A stretch of DNA of 64,000 nt from Virgibacillus salexigens (GCF_014905415.1 NZ_BNEO01000002.1:434001-498000); one strand, 5' to 3'. Shown: positions 31,469-39,979, numbered from the stretch's first letter. Translations and numbers: made by a program. Notes: generated from the letters alone by a model not told the origin.

Positions 31469-31516
31469 CATACTATAAAAATCATTATGACTTTATAAAT
31501 AGGATCGATCTTAAGT

Positions 31517-31584
31517 AATCGGGTACAATGCTCGATTATAGAACTGTCCCTGATTTTTGAGAACAGAGCCATATTCTGGAGTAA
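31517..31584 (+). repeat. Array element, two modules
   Basis: Module 1 AATCGGGTAC...TTATA (31517-31540) and module 2 AACAGAGCCAT...GGAGTAA (31562-31584), between the SRPBCC and DinB genes. Confidence 0.7.
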
Positions 31585-31665
31585 GTCATTGTAAAATGAA
31601 TTTTTGCAAAAATGAGATTTCCTGAGGGATTATCTTTAAAAGGAATAAATTGGAGGGAATAGAAA

Positions 31666-32160
31666 ATGGAGGCAAAGACACTTTTGTTACAAAAATGGGC
31701 AAGCTGCTTAGATGAAAGAGACTGGTTTCCGCCACTTGAAAAAGCGCTAGAGGATATTACTTTTGAACAGGCAATTTGGAAACCAACTGATGGGGCAATG
31801 AATTCCATTTGGGAATTAGTGTGTCATTTACTTTTCTATGAAAAGAGATTTCTGATGCGATTTCTTGGTGAAACTGCGAATGAACCACAGGCAGAAAACA
31901 ATGAATCTACTTTTCGATTACCAACGAAGACGGTAGATAATTGGAAGAAAACAAAACAAGAATACTTTTATGTTCATCGTGAGCTTGGAAAAATATTAGC
32001 AAAATCAGAACATGAGGATTTGTATAGAAAGGTTCCAGGAGAAGATAATTCATTAATGCTTGAACTGAAGAGTTTAGCAATGCACGACGCCTATCATATA
32101 GGGCAAATTGTATTCCTAAGTAAAATGCAAGGAGCTTGGGCAGGAAAATCCAGCTCTTAA
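31666..32160 (+). CDS. DinB-family protein
   Basis: A 164-residue DinB/YfiT-like four-helix protein. Putative metal ligands are His in the WELVCHLLFYE helix and the two His of AMHDAYHIGQI near residue 142-146. Such enzymes are often thiol-dependent transferases (bacillithiol type) acting in detoxification, though the substrate is unknown. AATTGGAGGGAA precedes ATG. It is a single-gene unit flanked by array repeats. Confidence 0.85.
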   Translation: MEAKTLLLQKWASCLDERDWFPPLEKALEDITFEQAIWKPTDGAMNSIWELVCHLLFYEKRFLMRFLGETANEPQAENNESTFRLPTKTVDNWKKTKQEYFYVHRELGKILAKSEHEDLYRKVPGEDNSLMLELKSLAMHDAYHIGQIVFLSKMQGAWAGKSSS

Positions 32161-32223
32161 AAAGCTTCATTAGCTTTACAGTCAGATCCTTGAATTACTA
32201 AAAAAAGAAAGTGAGGTTCGTAT

Positions 32224-32586
32224 ATGGTGGTTGCTAGCATAGAAATCCAAGATTTATCCATTAAATCCTTGGACTCAACTTTAAATAAACTTTCAACTGC
32301 TTATAAAAGCATGACTGAAAAAGTGTCAAATATAAGTCTTGTTAAAAAAAGGCGAAACGCAGTAAAAATTGGTTTAGAAAGTTTCAAAGACGATTGGAAA
32401 GGGGAAGCGTTTTTTTATGACGAAGAAATCATATTGGCCCCTAAGGATACTTTACAAGGTTTTATTGCATCTATCGAAAAACAGATAGCAAAAGCAAAAG
32501 AAGGCAGTTCGCAAAAAACAATAAATGAGCGTCGCTTAACTGCACTTAAACTGGCAACTGAATCCTTGGAAAACCGACTTAAATAA
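32224..32586 (+). CDS. Uncharacterised helical protein, 120 residues
   Basis: I do not recognise this family. It is charged, lysine-rich and mostly helical, with no signal or membrane segment. Two segments look alike (KKRRNAVKIGLESF near 40 and NERRLTALKLATESL near 101), suggesting an internal duplication or a helical repeat. ATG 32224 has AGTGAGGT 7 nt before it; GTG 32227 is an alternative. Confidence 0.7.
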   Translation: MVVASIEIQDLSIKSLDSTLNKLSTAYKSMTEKVSNISLVKKRRNAVKIGLESFKDDWKGEAFFYDEEIILAPKDTLQGFIASIEKQIAKAKEGSSQKTINERRLTALKLATESLENRLK

Positions 32587-32611
32587 TGCTATTCCACGAT
32601 TTTTAGGTGTT

Positions 32612-32640
32612 TCAGAATAAGGTGCGAACCAGGTAAAGGA
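32612..32640 (+). repeat. Weak array-element remnant
   Basis: AATAAGGTGCGAACC then GGTAAAGG resembles a decayed single module. Low support alone; placed by position between genes. Confidence 0.3.
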
Positions 32641-32698
32641 TTGTGTTTGAAATATAGTAATGGGTATTTTTCAAGAATTAGTAAGGAGTGAAGAAATC

Positions 32699-33043
32699 GT
32701 GATTCACAAGATGGGATTATTTGAAATACCATTTAACTCCATTAAATTAGGTAGAAAAATTGTTGAAGTTCGTTTATATGATGAAAAAAGAAGAAAGTTA
32801 AATATTGGAGATAAAATTGAATTTGTACAAATCCCTGACAAAAACGATGCTGTAACAGTGAAAGTTACAGGTCTAAGAAATTATAATACATTCAAAGAAA
32901 TGTACGAAGACATTTCCCCTAGCGATATAGATACGGTTGGCGAGTCTGTTGAAGAAATGGTGGAAAATACATATAAAATATATACTCCAGAAAAAGAAAA
33001 GGAATGGGGGACATTAGCCATATCAGTTAAGTTAGAAGCGTAA
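32699..33043 (+). CDS. ASCH-domain protein
   Basis: A 114-residue ASCH (PUA-like fold) protein with HKMGLFEIPFNSIKLG, EVRLYDEKRRKLNIGD and a C-terminal strand WGTLAISVKL. ASCH proteins are thought to bind RNA or modified nucleosides; some are amidohydrolases. I choose GTG 32699 because AAGGAG lies about 12 nt upstream and the family starts at this point; the ATG at 32660 would add 13 unrelated residues. Confidence 0.82.
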   Translation: MIHKMGLFEIPFNSIKLGRKIVEVRLYDEKRRKLNIGDKIEFVQIPDKNDAVTVKVTGLRNYNTFKEMYEDISPSDIDTVGESVEEMVENTYKIYTPEKEKEWGTLAISVKLEA

Positions 33044-33487
33044 TATTATTCTGCGATCGGTGCGCAAGTGCCACTCTTTTAATGTGATATCCCCTCGATT
33101 CGATATACTAAACAATAATTTTAGGAATACCCCCTTTTTCATCAACTGCTGTGCTATAAAATAGAGAGGGAACAGAATAAATTGGTCGTCCATTTTAGAG
33201 AGTTCTCGACCATAGGATAAGGTTACTCATTTCTATATGAAATAGGTTAAGTAAGAAGTGAAATATCTAAAGAGATTTGGGATTTATTGGAAGTGATGAT
33301 GATCTAGTATAATGGGCTTGTACATGAAGGTTTATTTTCTGTTTGAATGAATACGAGACTTAATTTTAGGAACTGATTCAAAATATCTTTTGAAGAATTT
33401 CTTGTCTCCTCTATTGAATTCGTCTTCGACTTAGCGTTTCCCTTTTTAAGGTACATTTCATTAATTCAACTGTAAAGGGGAGGTTTA
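33044..33487. other. Non-coding gap with decayed repeat
   Basis: No credible gene was found. It begins with a weak array element (GATCGGTGCGCAAG, 33055-33068). Around 33191-33229 a GGTCG/CGACC inverted repeat with GTCCATTTTAG recalls a decayed module 2. A TATAAT at 33308-33313 could serve the next gene. Confidence 0.4.
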
Positions 33488-33943
33488 ATGAGCAATTACT
33501 TGCTGGGCTTTATCCTTGTAGGGTTGGTTGGTACTCTTAGCTTAGACATACTCATCAGGAAAAAACATAACATTGTTTTTGGTATCCGTCTATATAAACC
33601 GGTTAATAATACCCATAAATGGATAGAAAATACTTTGTTGATTGTTTTTATCTTTAGTGTTCTTATAGCAGCTTTGTCTCTTTCCTATATAGCAATTTAT
33701 GTATTATTGTTTTGTTTTCTAACAATCCTGATGAGTATTCGTACTGTGATGGAATATAAAAAAGGTATAGAGGAAGAAAAAGAATATATAATTAGCTTTG
33801 TTTGGGCTATAGGTTATAGTGTAATTTTTATTGGTTCAGCTTTTTTTATGTTTAGTTGCAGCTTTTGGTACTCCCTTTTAGCATCCTATGTTAAAAAGCT
33901 ATTTGATTGTTCAAGACTCGGGACAGATCGTGGAATAACTTAA
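33488..33943 (+). CDS. DUF4181-like membrane protein, C-terminus replaced by repeat
   Basis: A 151-residue protein with four predicted membrane helices (about 4-22, 47-66, 68-85, 104-130). The juxtamembrane RKKHNI and NNTHKWIEN stretch matches DUF4181-type proteins of bacilli. The last dozen codons and the stop are read from an array element (33907-33938), so the native C-terminus was probably lost or extended. ATG follows AAAGGGGAGG. Function unknown. Confidence 0.75.
   Translation: MSNYLLGFILVGLVGTLSLDILIRKKHNIVFGIRLYKPVNNTHKWIENTLLIVFIFSVLIAALSLSYIAIYVLLFCFLTILMSIRTVMEYKKGIEEEKEYIISFVWAIGYSVIFIGSAFFMFSCSFWYSLLASYVKKLFDCSRLGTDRGIT
33907..33938 (+). repeat. Array element inside a CDS end
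   Basis: Core ACTCGGGACAG...GTGGAATAA at 33916-33938 overlaps the end of the preceding gene, whose stop lies 3 nt beyond it. Confidence 0.65.
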
Positions 33944-33980
33944 AAATTGGTCAATAATATGATGAAAAATCAAATTAAAA

Positions 33981-34008
33981 CAGAACAATCGACGTATATC
34001 TGGAATAA
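33981..34008 (+). repeat. Array element, single module
   Basis: AATCGACGTAT...CTGGAATAA (33987-34008), 22 nt, before the 54-residue membrane protein gene. Confidence 0.55.
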
Positions 34009-34053
34009 CCTTCGTCAGAAATAGAGTGATGCTTTTTATAGGAGGTATTAGCA

Positions 34054-34218
34054 ATGAATTTAAAGAGGTTTTTGCCAGCTATTCTAGTAGGATATCTAAT
34101 TACGATGTTGCTATTATATTTTATTTTTCATTATTTTTCTTGGGGATTTGTTTTGGGTTCTATACTCGGTTTAATCTTATTCGCGCTTATAATAACGTTA
34201 TCTAAGAAAGCGAACTAA
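34054..34218 (+). CDS. Small two-helix membrane protein, 54 residues
   Basis: An open frame with ATG preceded by ATAGGAGGTATTAGCA, a strong binding site. It encodes a basic start (MNLKRF), two hydrophobic helices (about 8-25 and 29-49) and a basic end (SKKAN). This is a plausible membrane miniprotein. No family recognised. Confidence 0.6.
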   Translation: MNLKRFLPAILVGYLITMLLLYFIFHYFSWGFVLGSILGLILFALIITLSKKAN

Positions 34219-34228
34219 ATAAAGTCGC

Positions 34229-34252
34229 AATTGGGCATTTTTTCTGGCAAAA
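34229..34252 (+). repeat. Array element, single module
   Basis: AATTGGGCATTT...CTGGCAAAA directly after the 54-residue gene; diverged but in the family pattern. Confidence 0.45.
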
Positions 34253-34300
34253 GAAACATCCTTCTTCAGTTGGCCTAGGTTATGAAAGAAGAGGATAATA

Positions 34301-34420
34301 TTAGCAAGCGAATACATCATCAGTAGCATCTTACTTTTACTAGGATTTATTGGAATATTTCTAGTCTTTTTTACTATTCAGGCTATTTATCTTTTAAGCG
34401 AAACGTTACTATTAAACTAA
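34301..34420 (+). pseudogene. Remnant of a small membrane protein
   Basis: A frame of 39 hydrophobic codons (starting LASEYIISSILLLLGF and ending ETLLLN) ends at TAA 34418-34420, but has no ATG, GTG or TTG start; ATA codons sit where a start would be, after AAGAGG. Probably a lost start codon. Confidence 0.35.
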
Positions 34421-34461
34421 ATAGCATTTTAAAGAATAAAGTTTAATGAAGGAGATTCTAA

Positions 34462-34769
34462 ATGGGGTTTTTTATGGCAATTGCACTTGTTGTAATAGCT
34501 GGAGGAATCGGAGTATTTGTAATTGAAAGACTTAAATATAAATATAACCAAGGTACCCTAGGTAAGAAAAAATTAAAAAGCATTCAATATTTATTAGATA
34601 GTTTAATACCTTTAGGAATGTTCTGCGGTTGTAGCATAAGCATAATTTCAGGCATATTTGTCCCTGTTTTTTACTAATCACAGTTAGTTTAGGAACTGGA
34701 TTAGGTTATTTATTTAGATATTTTGCTTATGAGATGTTTAGTAAACAAGAAATAATCATTGATAAATAA
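34462..34769 (+). pseudogene. Small membrane protein gene with frameshift in a T-run
   Basis: ATG after GAAGGAG opens a 71-codon frame (two hydrophobic helices, at about 3-20 and 47-68) that stops at 34677. One extra T in the T6 run at 34667-34672 would join it to a second frame continuing LLITVSLGTGLGY... to TAA 34767-34769, giving about 102 residues. It is either a pseudogene, a phase-variable tract or a sequencing error. Family unknown. Confidence 0.6.
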
Positions 34770-34816
34770 CTACTTTTCTATATCGAGTGTTAAAATTTAA
34801 GAACGGGGGATCAAAG

Positions 34817-35224
34817 ATGTCATCGCCGAAACATATTATATCAGCAGCAGTTATTGTATTAAATGACCATAAAGAAATACTATTAATTAAAGGACCTAAA
34901 AGAGGATGGGAAATACCTGGTGGACAAGTTGAAGTAGGTGAATCCTTAAAGAATGCGGCAGTTAGGGAAACAAAGGAGGAATGCGGTTTAGATATTGAGG
35001 TTACACAGTTTTGTGGTGTATTTCAAAATGTCACTGCTTCTATATGTAATACATTATTTTTAGGTAAACCAATAGGAGGAGAATTAACTGCGACTTCAGA
35101 AGCATTGGAAGTCAACTTCTTCCCTATCGAGAAAGCATTGGAAATAGTAACTTGGAAAAATTTCAAGCAGAGAATTCAATATAGTTTAAATGAGAAAAGC
35201 CACCCTTTTTACGTTGAATTTTAA
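34817..35224 (+). CDS. Nudix hydrolase
   Basis: A 135-residue Nudix protein. The box reads GGQVEVGES then AAVRETKEECGL, matching Gx5Ex7REUxEExGU with all catalytic glutamates. I choose ATG 34817, with GGGGGA upstream; the frame opens earlier at 34787. It cleaves a nucleoside diphosphate linked to an unknown group. One of four Nudix genes in the array and one of the two intact ones. Confidence 0.9.
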   Translation: MSSPKHIISAAVIVLNDHKEILLIKGPKRGWEIPGGQVEVGESLKNAAVRETKEECGLDIEVTQFCGVFQNVTASICNTLFLGKPIGGELTATSEALEVNFFPIEKALEIVTWKNFKQRIQYSLNEKSHPFYVEF

Positions 35225-35309
35225 AATAATTTGTTTTTAGATAAAGGCTAATTTATAAAATTATTTTAAAAGTGGGGTATGTATGTGACTAATCAGAGGA
35301 GATGGTTTA

Positions 35310-35513
35310 TTGATTAATCTGTTGGAGAATATATTTCAACTATCGGCGATACTACTACTCCTATGTTCTTTCTATTATTATAGACATTTTAAGAAAATAA
35401 AGCGAGAAAGAAAGCTAACTTTCATTGAATTATCTATTTATATCCTAACTCAAGCTGCAATCTTTCTCTGCTCAGCAAGTTATTTGCTTCTTTTTTTAGA
35501 TAGAAATTATTGA
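35310..35513 (+). CDS. Small two-helix membrane protein, 67 residues
   Basis: TTG start, with GAGGAG about 11 nt upstream. Two hydrophobic helices (about 9-24 and 43-62) flank a basic middle (HFKKIKRERK). The layout and spacing resemble the protein at 37219, so they may be distant paralogues. Function unknown. Confidence 0.55.
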   Translation: MINLLENIFQLSAILLLLCSFYYYRHFKKIKRERKLTFIELSIYILTQAAIFLCSASYLLLFLDRNY

Positions 35514-35576
35514 AAAATGTATTTCTTAAGAAGCGGACAGACTGCTAAATAAATTTGAATATCTAGGGGGATGTAT

Positions 35577-35789
35577 TTGAGTGGGAAAAAGGTAACTTCT
35601 TTGATATTTATTCTTGGCATTTTATTAGGAATGTTTATTATTCCGTCCATTTTATCCTTCTTTGGAATCCCTACGTTTGGTTATCTGTTAGCGAGTGTAT
35701 TCGGAAAAGATAACCCTTTGGTACTGACCATTTTATTATTAACCATCTGCTTGGTAATCTTTAGTGTTTATAAAAGACCAAGAATGTAG
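35577..35789 (+). CDS. Small two-helix membrane protein, 70 residues
   Basis: I place the start at TTG 35577, 7 nt after AGGGGG; the ATG 35571 touches that site. Helices lie at about 7-28 and 46-64, with a GIPTFG turn between and a basic KRPRM end. Family not recognised. Confidence 0.6.
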   Translation: MSGKKVTSLIFILGILLGMFIIPSILSFFGIPTFGYLLASVFGKDNPLVLTILLLTICLVIFSVYKRPRM

Positions 35790-35897
35790 GTTAGGATTAG
35801 AATGAATTTGTGAGCGATTTATTCCCTGTTTTTAGATATATACAAACAGGTTTAAAACGCGATTAGATGATTTTATCAAAGTTAAGAGGTTGCAAAT

Positions 35898-36165
35898 TTG
35901 CATAAGGTAAAAGCAAAGAATGTATAGGGGATTCTATCACTATCAACAGTGGTAGTGAGTGTTTTTTTCTTCTTAATAATAAGAGGTCCTAATGCAAACT
36001 TGATTCTAGTTATCTATGTATTAAGCAGGACTTTCAGTATTTGGGATTATTTTTGCTGTAATATCTTAAAAATGGTAGTTTGTGATAACAGGAATCGTAC
36101 TGAATAGCGCAATTTTAGCAGTGGCTTATTTTCTTTTGCTTGCGGTAGGTATTAGTGAACCATAA
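35898..36165 (+). pseudogene. Broken small membrane protein gene
   Basis: Hydrophobic coding sense is spread over several frames: ILSLSTVVVSVFFFLIIRG then, after a stop and shifts, LGIIFAVIS and finally ITGIVLNSAILAVAYFLLL ending GISEP at TAA 36163-36165. There is an in-frame TAG near the start and at least two frameshifts. This looks like a decayed three-helix membrane protein common in bacilli; the family name is not known to me. Confidence 0.55.
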
Positions 36166-36300
36166 AATATTCAAGTATTCTGGTATTATGCTGACTAATT
36201 ATTACAATACGAAGAGTCAGGGAAGAAAAGATGACCAGCTAAACGTCGACTATGTATCTGCTCCTTTCTTGAATAAGAGCGGAAAAGGAGGAAGTTTAAA
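36166..36300. other. Intergenic stretch with ambiguous repeat arm
   Basis: It holds GCTCCTTTCTTGAATAAGAGC (36264-36284), which reads like the array element's left arm in reverse or a decayed right arm. AAAAGGAGG before the next start is clear. Confidence 0.3.
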
Positions 36301-36681
36301 ATGAAAAAAGCATTACCAGTTAAGAACCAAATGAATGGGGTGTTTGTTCACGTAACTAATCTGAAGATCTCAACAAAATGGTACACGGAATTGTTAGGGT
36401 TAGATGTTGATTTAGATAAAGTCGTTTCACCAGTCTATAATATACCTTTAGTCGGGACAACTTCTCTAACTCTAGATGACCATACGTTTGATCCTGAATT
36501 CAAACATAGTATAAGCCCAAGCCCAATTTTTAATTTATATGCTCCAAATATTGAGGAAGCGTATAAATATATTAAAGACAAAGGCATTGAAATTGTGAGA
36601 GAAATAGAGCGTGTAGGCGATACAGCCTGGTTTAATATAAAAGATCCAGACGGAAATGTCGTTATGATTTGTAATTGCTAA
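36301..36681 (+). CDS. VOC/glyoxalase-fold protein
   Basis: A 126-residue single VOC domain. VFVHVTNLKISTKWYTELLGLDV gives the first beta-alpha unit (first metal His at VHV) and WFNIKDPDGNVVMI the last, with the DPDGN turn typical of the family. Members include glyoxalase, fosfomycin and other small-molecule enzymes; the substrate cannot be read. Start after AAAAGGAGG. Confidence 0.88.
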   Translation: MKKALPVKNQMNGVFVHVTNLKISTKWYTELLGLDVDLDKVVSPVYNIPLVGTTSLTLDDHTFDPEFKHSISPSPIFNLYAPNIEEAYKYIKDKGIEIVREIERVGDTAWFNIKDPDGNVVMICNC

Positions 36682-36693
36682 ATATTCCTTTCT

Positions 36694-36716
36694 AAAAAAG
36701 CCCAATTGTTATTAAG
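36694..36716 (+). repeat. Weak array-element remnant
   Basis: AAAAAAGCCCAATTG then TTATTAA fits a decayed module between the VOC and CxxC genes. Confidence 0.3.
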
Positions 36717-36777
36717 CAAACGTGCGGAAGAAATCAGTCATTTCCTTTGTGAAGATTAATATAAAGGGGGATTAAAA

Positions 36778-37065
36778 ATGCCAATTTGTCAAAATTGCGG
36801 TGAAAAATGGTCTTGGAAACAAACCATTAGAACTACCTTTAGATTAAAATGTCCATATTGTGGTAAAAAACAATACGAATCCGCTTCATCCAGAACAAGA
36901 GCTGGCGTGTTCGTGCTTATTCCTATAGTGTTTTTACCTATAAACGCTTGGTTAGAAATTTCTGTAAGCGCATCATTAATTATTGCCATTTTTATTTCAT
37001 TTTTAGTATTAGGTTTGTATCCATTTGTTTTAAGTTTGTCTAATGAAGAAGAGCCTTATTGGTAA
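36778..37065 (+). CDS. CXXC-type zinc-ribbon membrane protein
   Basis: A 95-residue protein. An N-terminal zinc ribbon uses Cys4/Cys7 and Cys25/Cys28 (CQNC, CPYC), as in the cxxc_20_cxxc family. Two membrane helices follow (about 43-60 and 62-86). ATG follows AAAGGGGGA. Members are common small proteins in bacilli with unknown role. Confidence 0.8.
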   Translation: MPICQNCGEKWSWKQTIRTTFRLKCPYCGKKQYESASSRTRAGVFVLIPIVFLPINAWLEISVSASLIIAIFISFLVLGLYPFVLSLSNEEEPYW

Positions 37066-37218
37066 AAGGATGTTGTTAGAGTTAATTTAAATTAATGGAC
37101 GAATCGCAAATAGGCAACACCCTAAGAAGGGTGCAATTTAAATCAATCATGCGATTCATAAATTAAATCAATTTTCTAACTTTAGATGTAATCCTTGGTT
37201 ATTTAAGGGGGAGTTTGT

Positions 37219-37416
37219 TTGATATTCTTTGCAGAAATATTGCTGGTAGTCGCTTTAGCAATATTAGTTTTTAGCTCCTTTATGTATTTAAGAGATTTGA
37301 CAAATAAGAAGAAGCATAGGAATCTTTCATCTTTTGAGTCTGTCATGTACATAATCATTGGGGTTGCAATTCTTACACTTGCTGTTAGTTTGCTGGCTTT
37401 AACATTTGTTGGGTAA
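37219..37416 (+). CDS. Small two-helix membrane protein, 65 residues
   Basis: TTG start after AAGGGGGAG. Two helices (about 3-24 and 43-63) flank a basic turn with KKKHRNLSSFES, very like the protein at 35310 in layout (basic turn, then SxFE and YI). Unknown function. Confidence 0.6.
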   Translation: MIFFAEILLVVALAILVFSSFMYLRDLTNKKKHRNLSSFESVMYIIIGVAILTLAVSLLALTFVG

Positions 37417-37507
37417 TCGTTGTGTCTGGCGGGTACATTTCTGGAAGAAAGGATATGCTTTCAGTATTGTTGAAACGAATCAGATTGCTAAAAGGAGGTT
37501 ATTTTGC

Positions 37508-37555
37508 AATAGGGGATTCTGGAATAACTAATTGTGGGGAATCATAGAATTTTAA
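37508..37555 (+). repeat. Array element
   Basis: AATAGGGG-ATTCTGGAATAA (37508-37527, short by 3 nt) and a looser second module at about 37530-37555. Confidence 0.5.
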
Positions 37556-37581
37556 TGCTGTTCTTAAGAGAGGAGAACAAA

Positions 37582-37974
37582 ATGAAGTTTTATGTTGCAT
37601 CAAGTTTCAAAAATATAGATAAAGTACGTTACGTTAGTGAACAGTTGAAAAATAAGGGTTATATCCATACATATGATTGGACTAAAAATAAAAGAGCTTC
37701 GACATTTAAAGAATTAAAACAAATTGGTCAAAAAGAAAAGAATGCTGTGATTGAATCTGATTTTATAGTGATTCTATTACCAGCAGGAAAAAGTAGCCAT
37801 ATTGAGTTAGGGATAGCCCTAGGACTAAATAAGAAAGTTATTCTCTATTCACCAAATGATCAAAGGAAAGACTTTGCAAAGTCAAGCACTTTTTATCATT
37901 TATCAGAAGTTTTAAAGTTTACTGGGACCTTAGATGAGTTGGTGAATTTTCTAACTGTAAAAGAAAAAGATTAA
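37582..37974 (+). CDS. Nucleoside 2-deoxyribosyltransferase-like protein
   Basis: A 130-residue Rossmann-like protein starting MKFYVASSFKNIDKV and containing YDWTKN, an acidic DFIVILLPAG strand-loop and HIELGIALGLNKKV, the pattern of the nucleoside deoxyribosyltransferase superfamily, in which the late Glu (here in IELG) is catalytic. I use ATG 37582 after GAGAGGAG, because the frame upstream runs through the repeat. It could equally be a nucleotide-sensing relative. Confidence 0.75.
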   Translation: MKFYVASSFKNIDKVRYVSEQLKNKGYIHTYDWTKNKRASTFKELKQIGQKEKNAVIESDFIVILLPAGKSSHIELGIALGLNKKVILYSPNDQRKDFAKSSTFYHLSEVLKFTGTLDELVNFLTVKEKD

Positions 37975-38012
37975 GACTATTGGATTTAGAGAAAAACTAA
38001 AAAGAAGGAAAG

Positions 38013-38093
38013 ATGAAGACTCTTGTTAAAGCTAATATTGAAGATTTGGATGAAGGTAATTTTAAAATCATATACTTTAAATCAAAGTCGTAG
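38013..38093 (+). CDS. Possible 26-residue ORF ending at a repeat
   Basis: ATG after AAAGAAGGAAAG opens 26 codons (MKTLVKANIEDLDEGN...) whose TAG abuts an array element. It may be the surviving 5' end of a longer gene. Weak. Confidence 0.3.
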   Translation: MKTLVKANIEDLDEGNFKIIYFKSKS

Positions 38094-38217
38094 TTATTCC
38101 TGAATAGAGGCATATTGTTGCTTGAAATATAGCCAAAGAGATAATTTCATTTGCTTATTCAAGGGTAGAGCTAGATTGGTGAAAGAGGATTCCAGCGGCC
38201 TCATTGAGAATTTTAAC
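38094..38217 (+). repeat. Array elements, two diverged copies
   Basis: TTATTCCTGAATAGAGGC (38094-38111) and TTATTCAAGGGTAGAGC (38153-38169), the latter followed by a CGGCCTCATTGAGAATTTT module (38195-38213). Both keep the TTATTC left arm. Confidence 0.5.
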
Positions 38218-38299
38218 AAAGGCGTATCTTTTTATTTGAAATATTCGTTTACATAAGTAAAGCGAAAAAAAACGAAAATATTAGATTGGAGGACTTAGT

Positions 38300-39046
38300 A
38301 TGAAAATTGCTGCACTTTATGATATTCATGGGAACCTACCAGCATTGAGTGCGGTACTAAAGGAACTTGAAGAAATTAAACCAGATTCAATTGTCGTTGG
38401 AGGGGATATAGTTTCTGGACCTATGCCTAGGCGGTCTTTAGAACGGGTTTTATCATTGGCTGATACGGTTAATTTTATTCGTGGAAATGGAGACAGGGAA
38501 GTGGTGATGGCTTTTGATGGTATACCACTCCCCTCTGCTATGTCGGAAAAGGGACGTGAAAACCAACAATGGGTAGCTAGTCAGTTAACCCGGTCTCAAA
38601 GGGATTTTCTATCAGAATTACCAACAACGATAACGCTTCCCGTTGGTGGATTAGGCGACGTTTTATTTTGTCATGCTACGCCGAGTAGTGATGAAGAAAT
38701 ATTTACGCCGCTTACCCCGCAGGAACGGATCACCAATATTTTCTCAGACGTCCAGCAAAAGATTGTCGTTTGTGGTCATACTCACATGCAATTTGAGAGA
38801 CAAGCAGGTGATATACGTATTTTAAATGCTGGTAGTGTAGGGATGCCATTCGCTGATGAACCAGGAGCATACTGGCTTCTACTTAGTCCAATGGGAGTTG
38901 AATTTCGTCGGACGACATACGATTTTGAAATGGCTGCAAAATGGATCAAAAGAAGCGGAGACCCACAGGGGAAGGAGTTTGCTGAAAAGAACGTGCTTGA
39001 AGTTCCAACAGCTGCTGAGGCTGCAAGATTATTGGAGAAAGCATAA
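38300..39046 (+). CDS. Calcineurin-like metallophosphoesterase
   Basis: A 248-residue YfcE/MJ0936-type phosphoesterase. Metal blocks are complete: YDIHGN (Asp8, His10), GGDIVSG, RGNGDRE (the Asn-Asp pair), CHATP, CGHTHMQF. Start ATG after TTGGAGGA. It is clearly paralogous to the gene at 61930. Substrate unknown; relatives hydrolyse cyclic or bis-phosphoesters in vitro. Confidence 0.9.
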   Translation: MKIAALYDIHGNLPALSAVLKELEEIKPDSIVVGGDIVSGPMPRRSLERVLSLADTVNFIRGNGDREVVMAFDGIPLPSAMSEKGRENQQWVASQLTRSQRDFLSELPTTITLPVGGLGDVLFCHATPSSDEEIFTPLTPQERITNIFSDVQQKIVVCGHTHMQFERQAGDIRILNAGSVGMPFADEPGAYWLLLSPMGVEFRRTTYDFEMAAKWIKRSGDPQGKEFAEKNVLEVPTAAEAARLLEKA

Positions 39047-39052
39047 TATACA

Positions 39053-39086
39053 TTTATTTCAATAAAAGGGCGCAGTTGCTGAAGAA
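39053..39086 (+). repeat. Array element, one module
   Basis: AAAAGGGCGCAGTTG...GAAGAA (39064-39086) with left arm TTATTTCA. It lies 6 nt after the phosphoesterase stop. Confidence 0.75.
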
Positions 39087-39113
39087 AAGTCTAATCTTTG
39101 GAGGGGAAATATA

Positions 39114-39672
39114 AATGTAGCTCCACTAATTAAAGGAAATGAAGTGTTTTTACGGCAACCAATAGAGAAAGATGTTGAGGATTTTTTTAATGTTGAGGTA
39201 AGCAAAGAACTTGTCAAAATGTACGGTGGAGATACAAAAAATATATCCCCAAAGACTATGGAACTAGCGAAAAATTTCATAGATGCCATAAAATCAAATA
39301 AGCTGGAATGGTGTGTAGAATTTGAAGGACGATTAGTTGGACAAGCAAGGCTATCAATTAATAAAGCTGATAATCGTGACGTTATGCTGTGGGTTTATTT
39401 GACCCCTCCGTCTGGAATTTAGGATTAGGAACAGAGATTACACAATTAGTATTACAGTATGCTTTTTAAGAACTTCACCTACATCGAGTCGATTTGCGGG
39501 TGCTTCAATATAATAAACATGCAATAAAGTGCTACGAAAAGTGTGGTTTTATTCAAGAAGGTGTAGAAAGAGAAGGAGCTTTAATTGAGGTAAGTATGAA
39601 ACAGATGTATTTATGAGTATCTTAGACAGAGAATACCAATTTATAGAAGATACATTTATAGAAATGAGTTAA
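39114..39672 (+). pseudogene. GNAT acetyltransferase, multiply broken
   Basis: Coding sense for a GNAT of about 180 residues is split. The frame at 39144 covers FLRQPIEKD...FEGRLVGQARLS and breaks at about 39407. A second frame (NLGLGTEITQLVLQYAF) meets TAA at 39467, then ELHLHRVDLRVLQYNKHAIKCYEKCGFIQEG follows, a further shift precedes YETDVFMSILDREY, and TAA at 39670 ends it. The expected start is ATA rather than ATG at about 39114. A degraded cassette gene. Confidence 0.75.
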
Positions 39673-39883
39673 CGGTAAGTTAGTTCGACAGGATAGAGTA
39701 GCAATCATTATCATTTTTGACTTTCTACAATCGTGCCCGTAGAATATATTTTAGCTTCATGAAGTAAATGAGCAAAATGGAAATTGCAAGTTAGAAAATG
39801 TGTTATTCGGACATTCCTTCCCTTTTTTAAGAATTATTTGTATAATTAAATTTGTTGGATATTAGGTGAGGGAGGGGATTCAA
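39673..39883. other. Intergenic stretch with promoter and decayed repeat
   Basis: AATCGTGCCCGTAGAATA (39730-39747) is a possible decayed module. A TATAAT at 39841-39846 lies before the tiny ORF at 39884. Nothing else was recognised. Confidence 0.35.
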
Positions 39884-39949
39884 ATGAAAAACTATAAAAT
39901 TATAACAAAAATCCATACGATGGTTTATGCCCCCTCATTAAGAAGTTAA
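39884..39949 (+). CDS. Possible 21-residue peptide ORF
   Basis: ATG preceded by GAGGGAGGGG encodes MKNYKIITKIHTMVYAPSLRS. It lies between a -10-like TATAAT and a terminator, so a short transcript could exist. It may be a leader peptide or a gene remnant. Confidence 0.35.
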   Translation: MKNYKIITKIHTMVYAPSLRS

Positions 39950-39979
39950 TGATATTAAAAATTTAAAATTATTTTTTAA

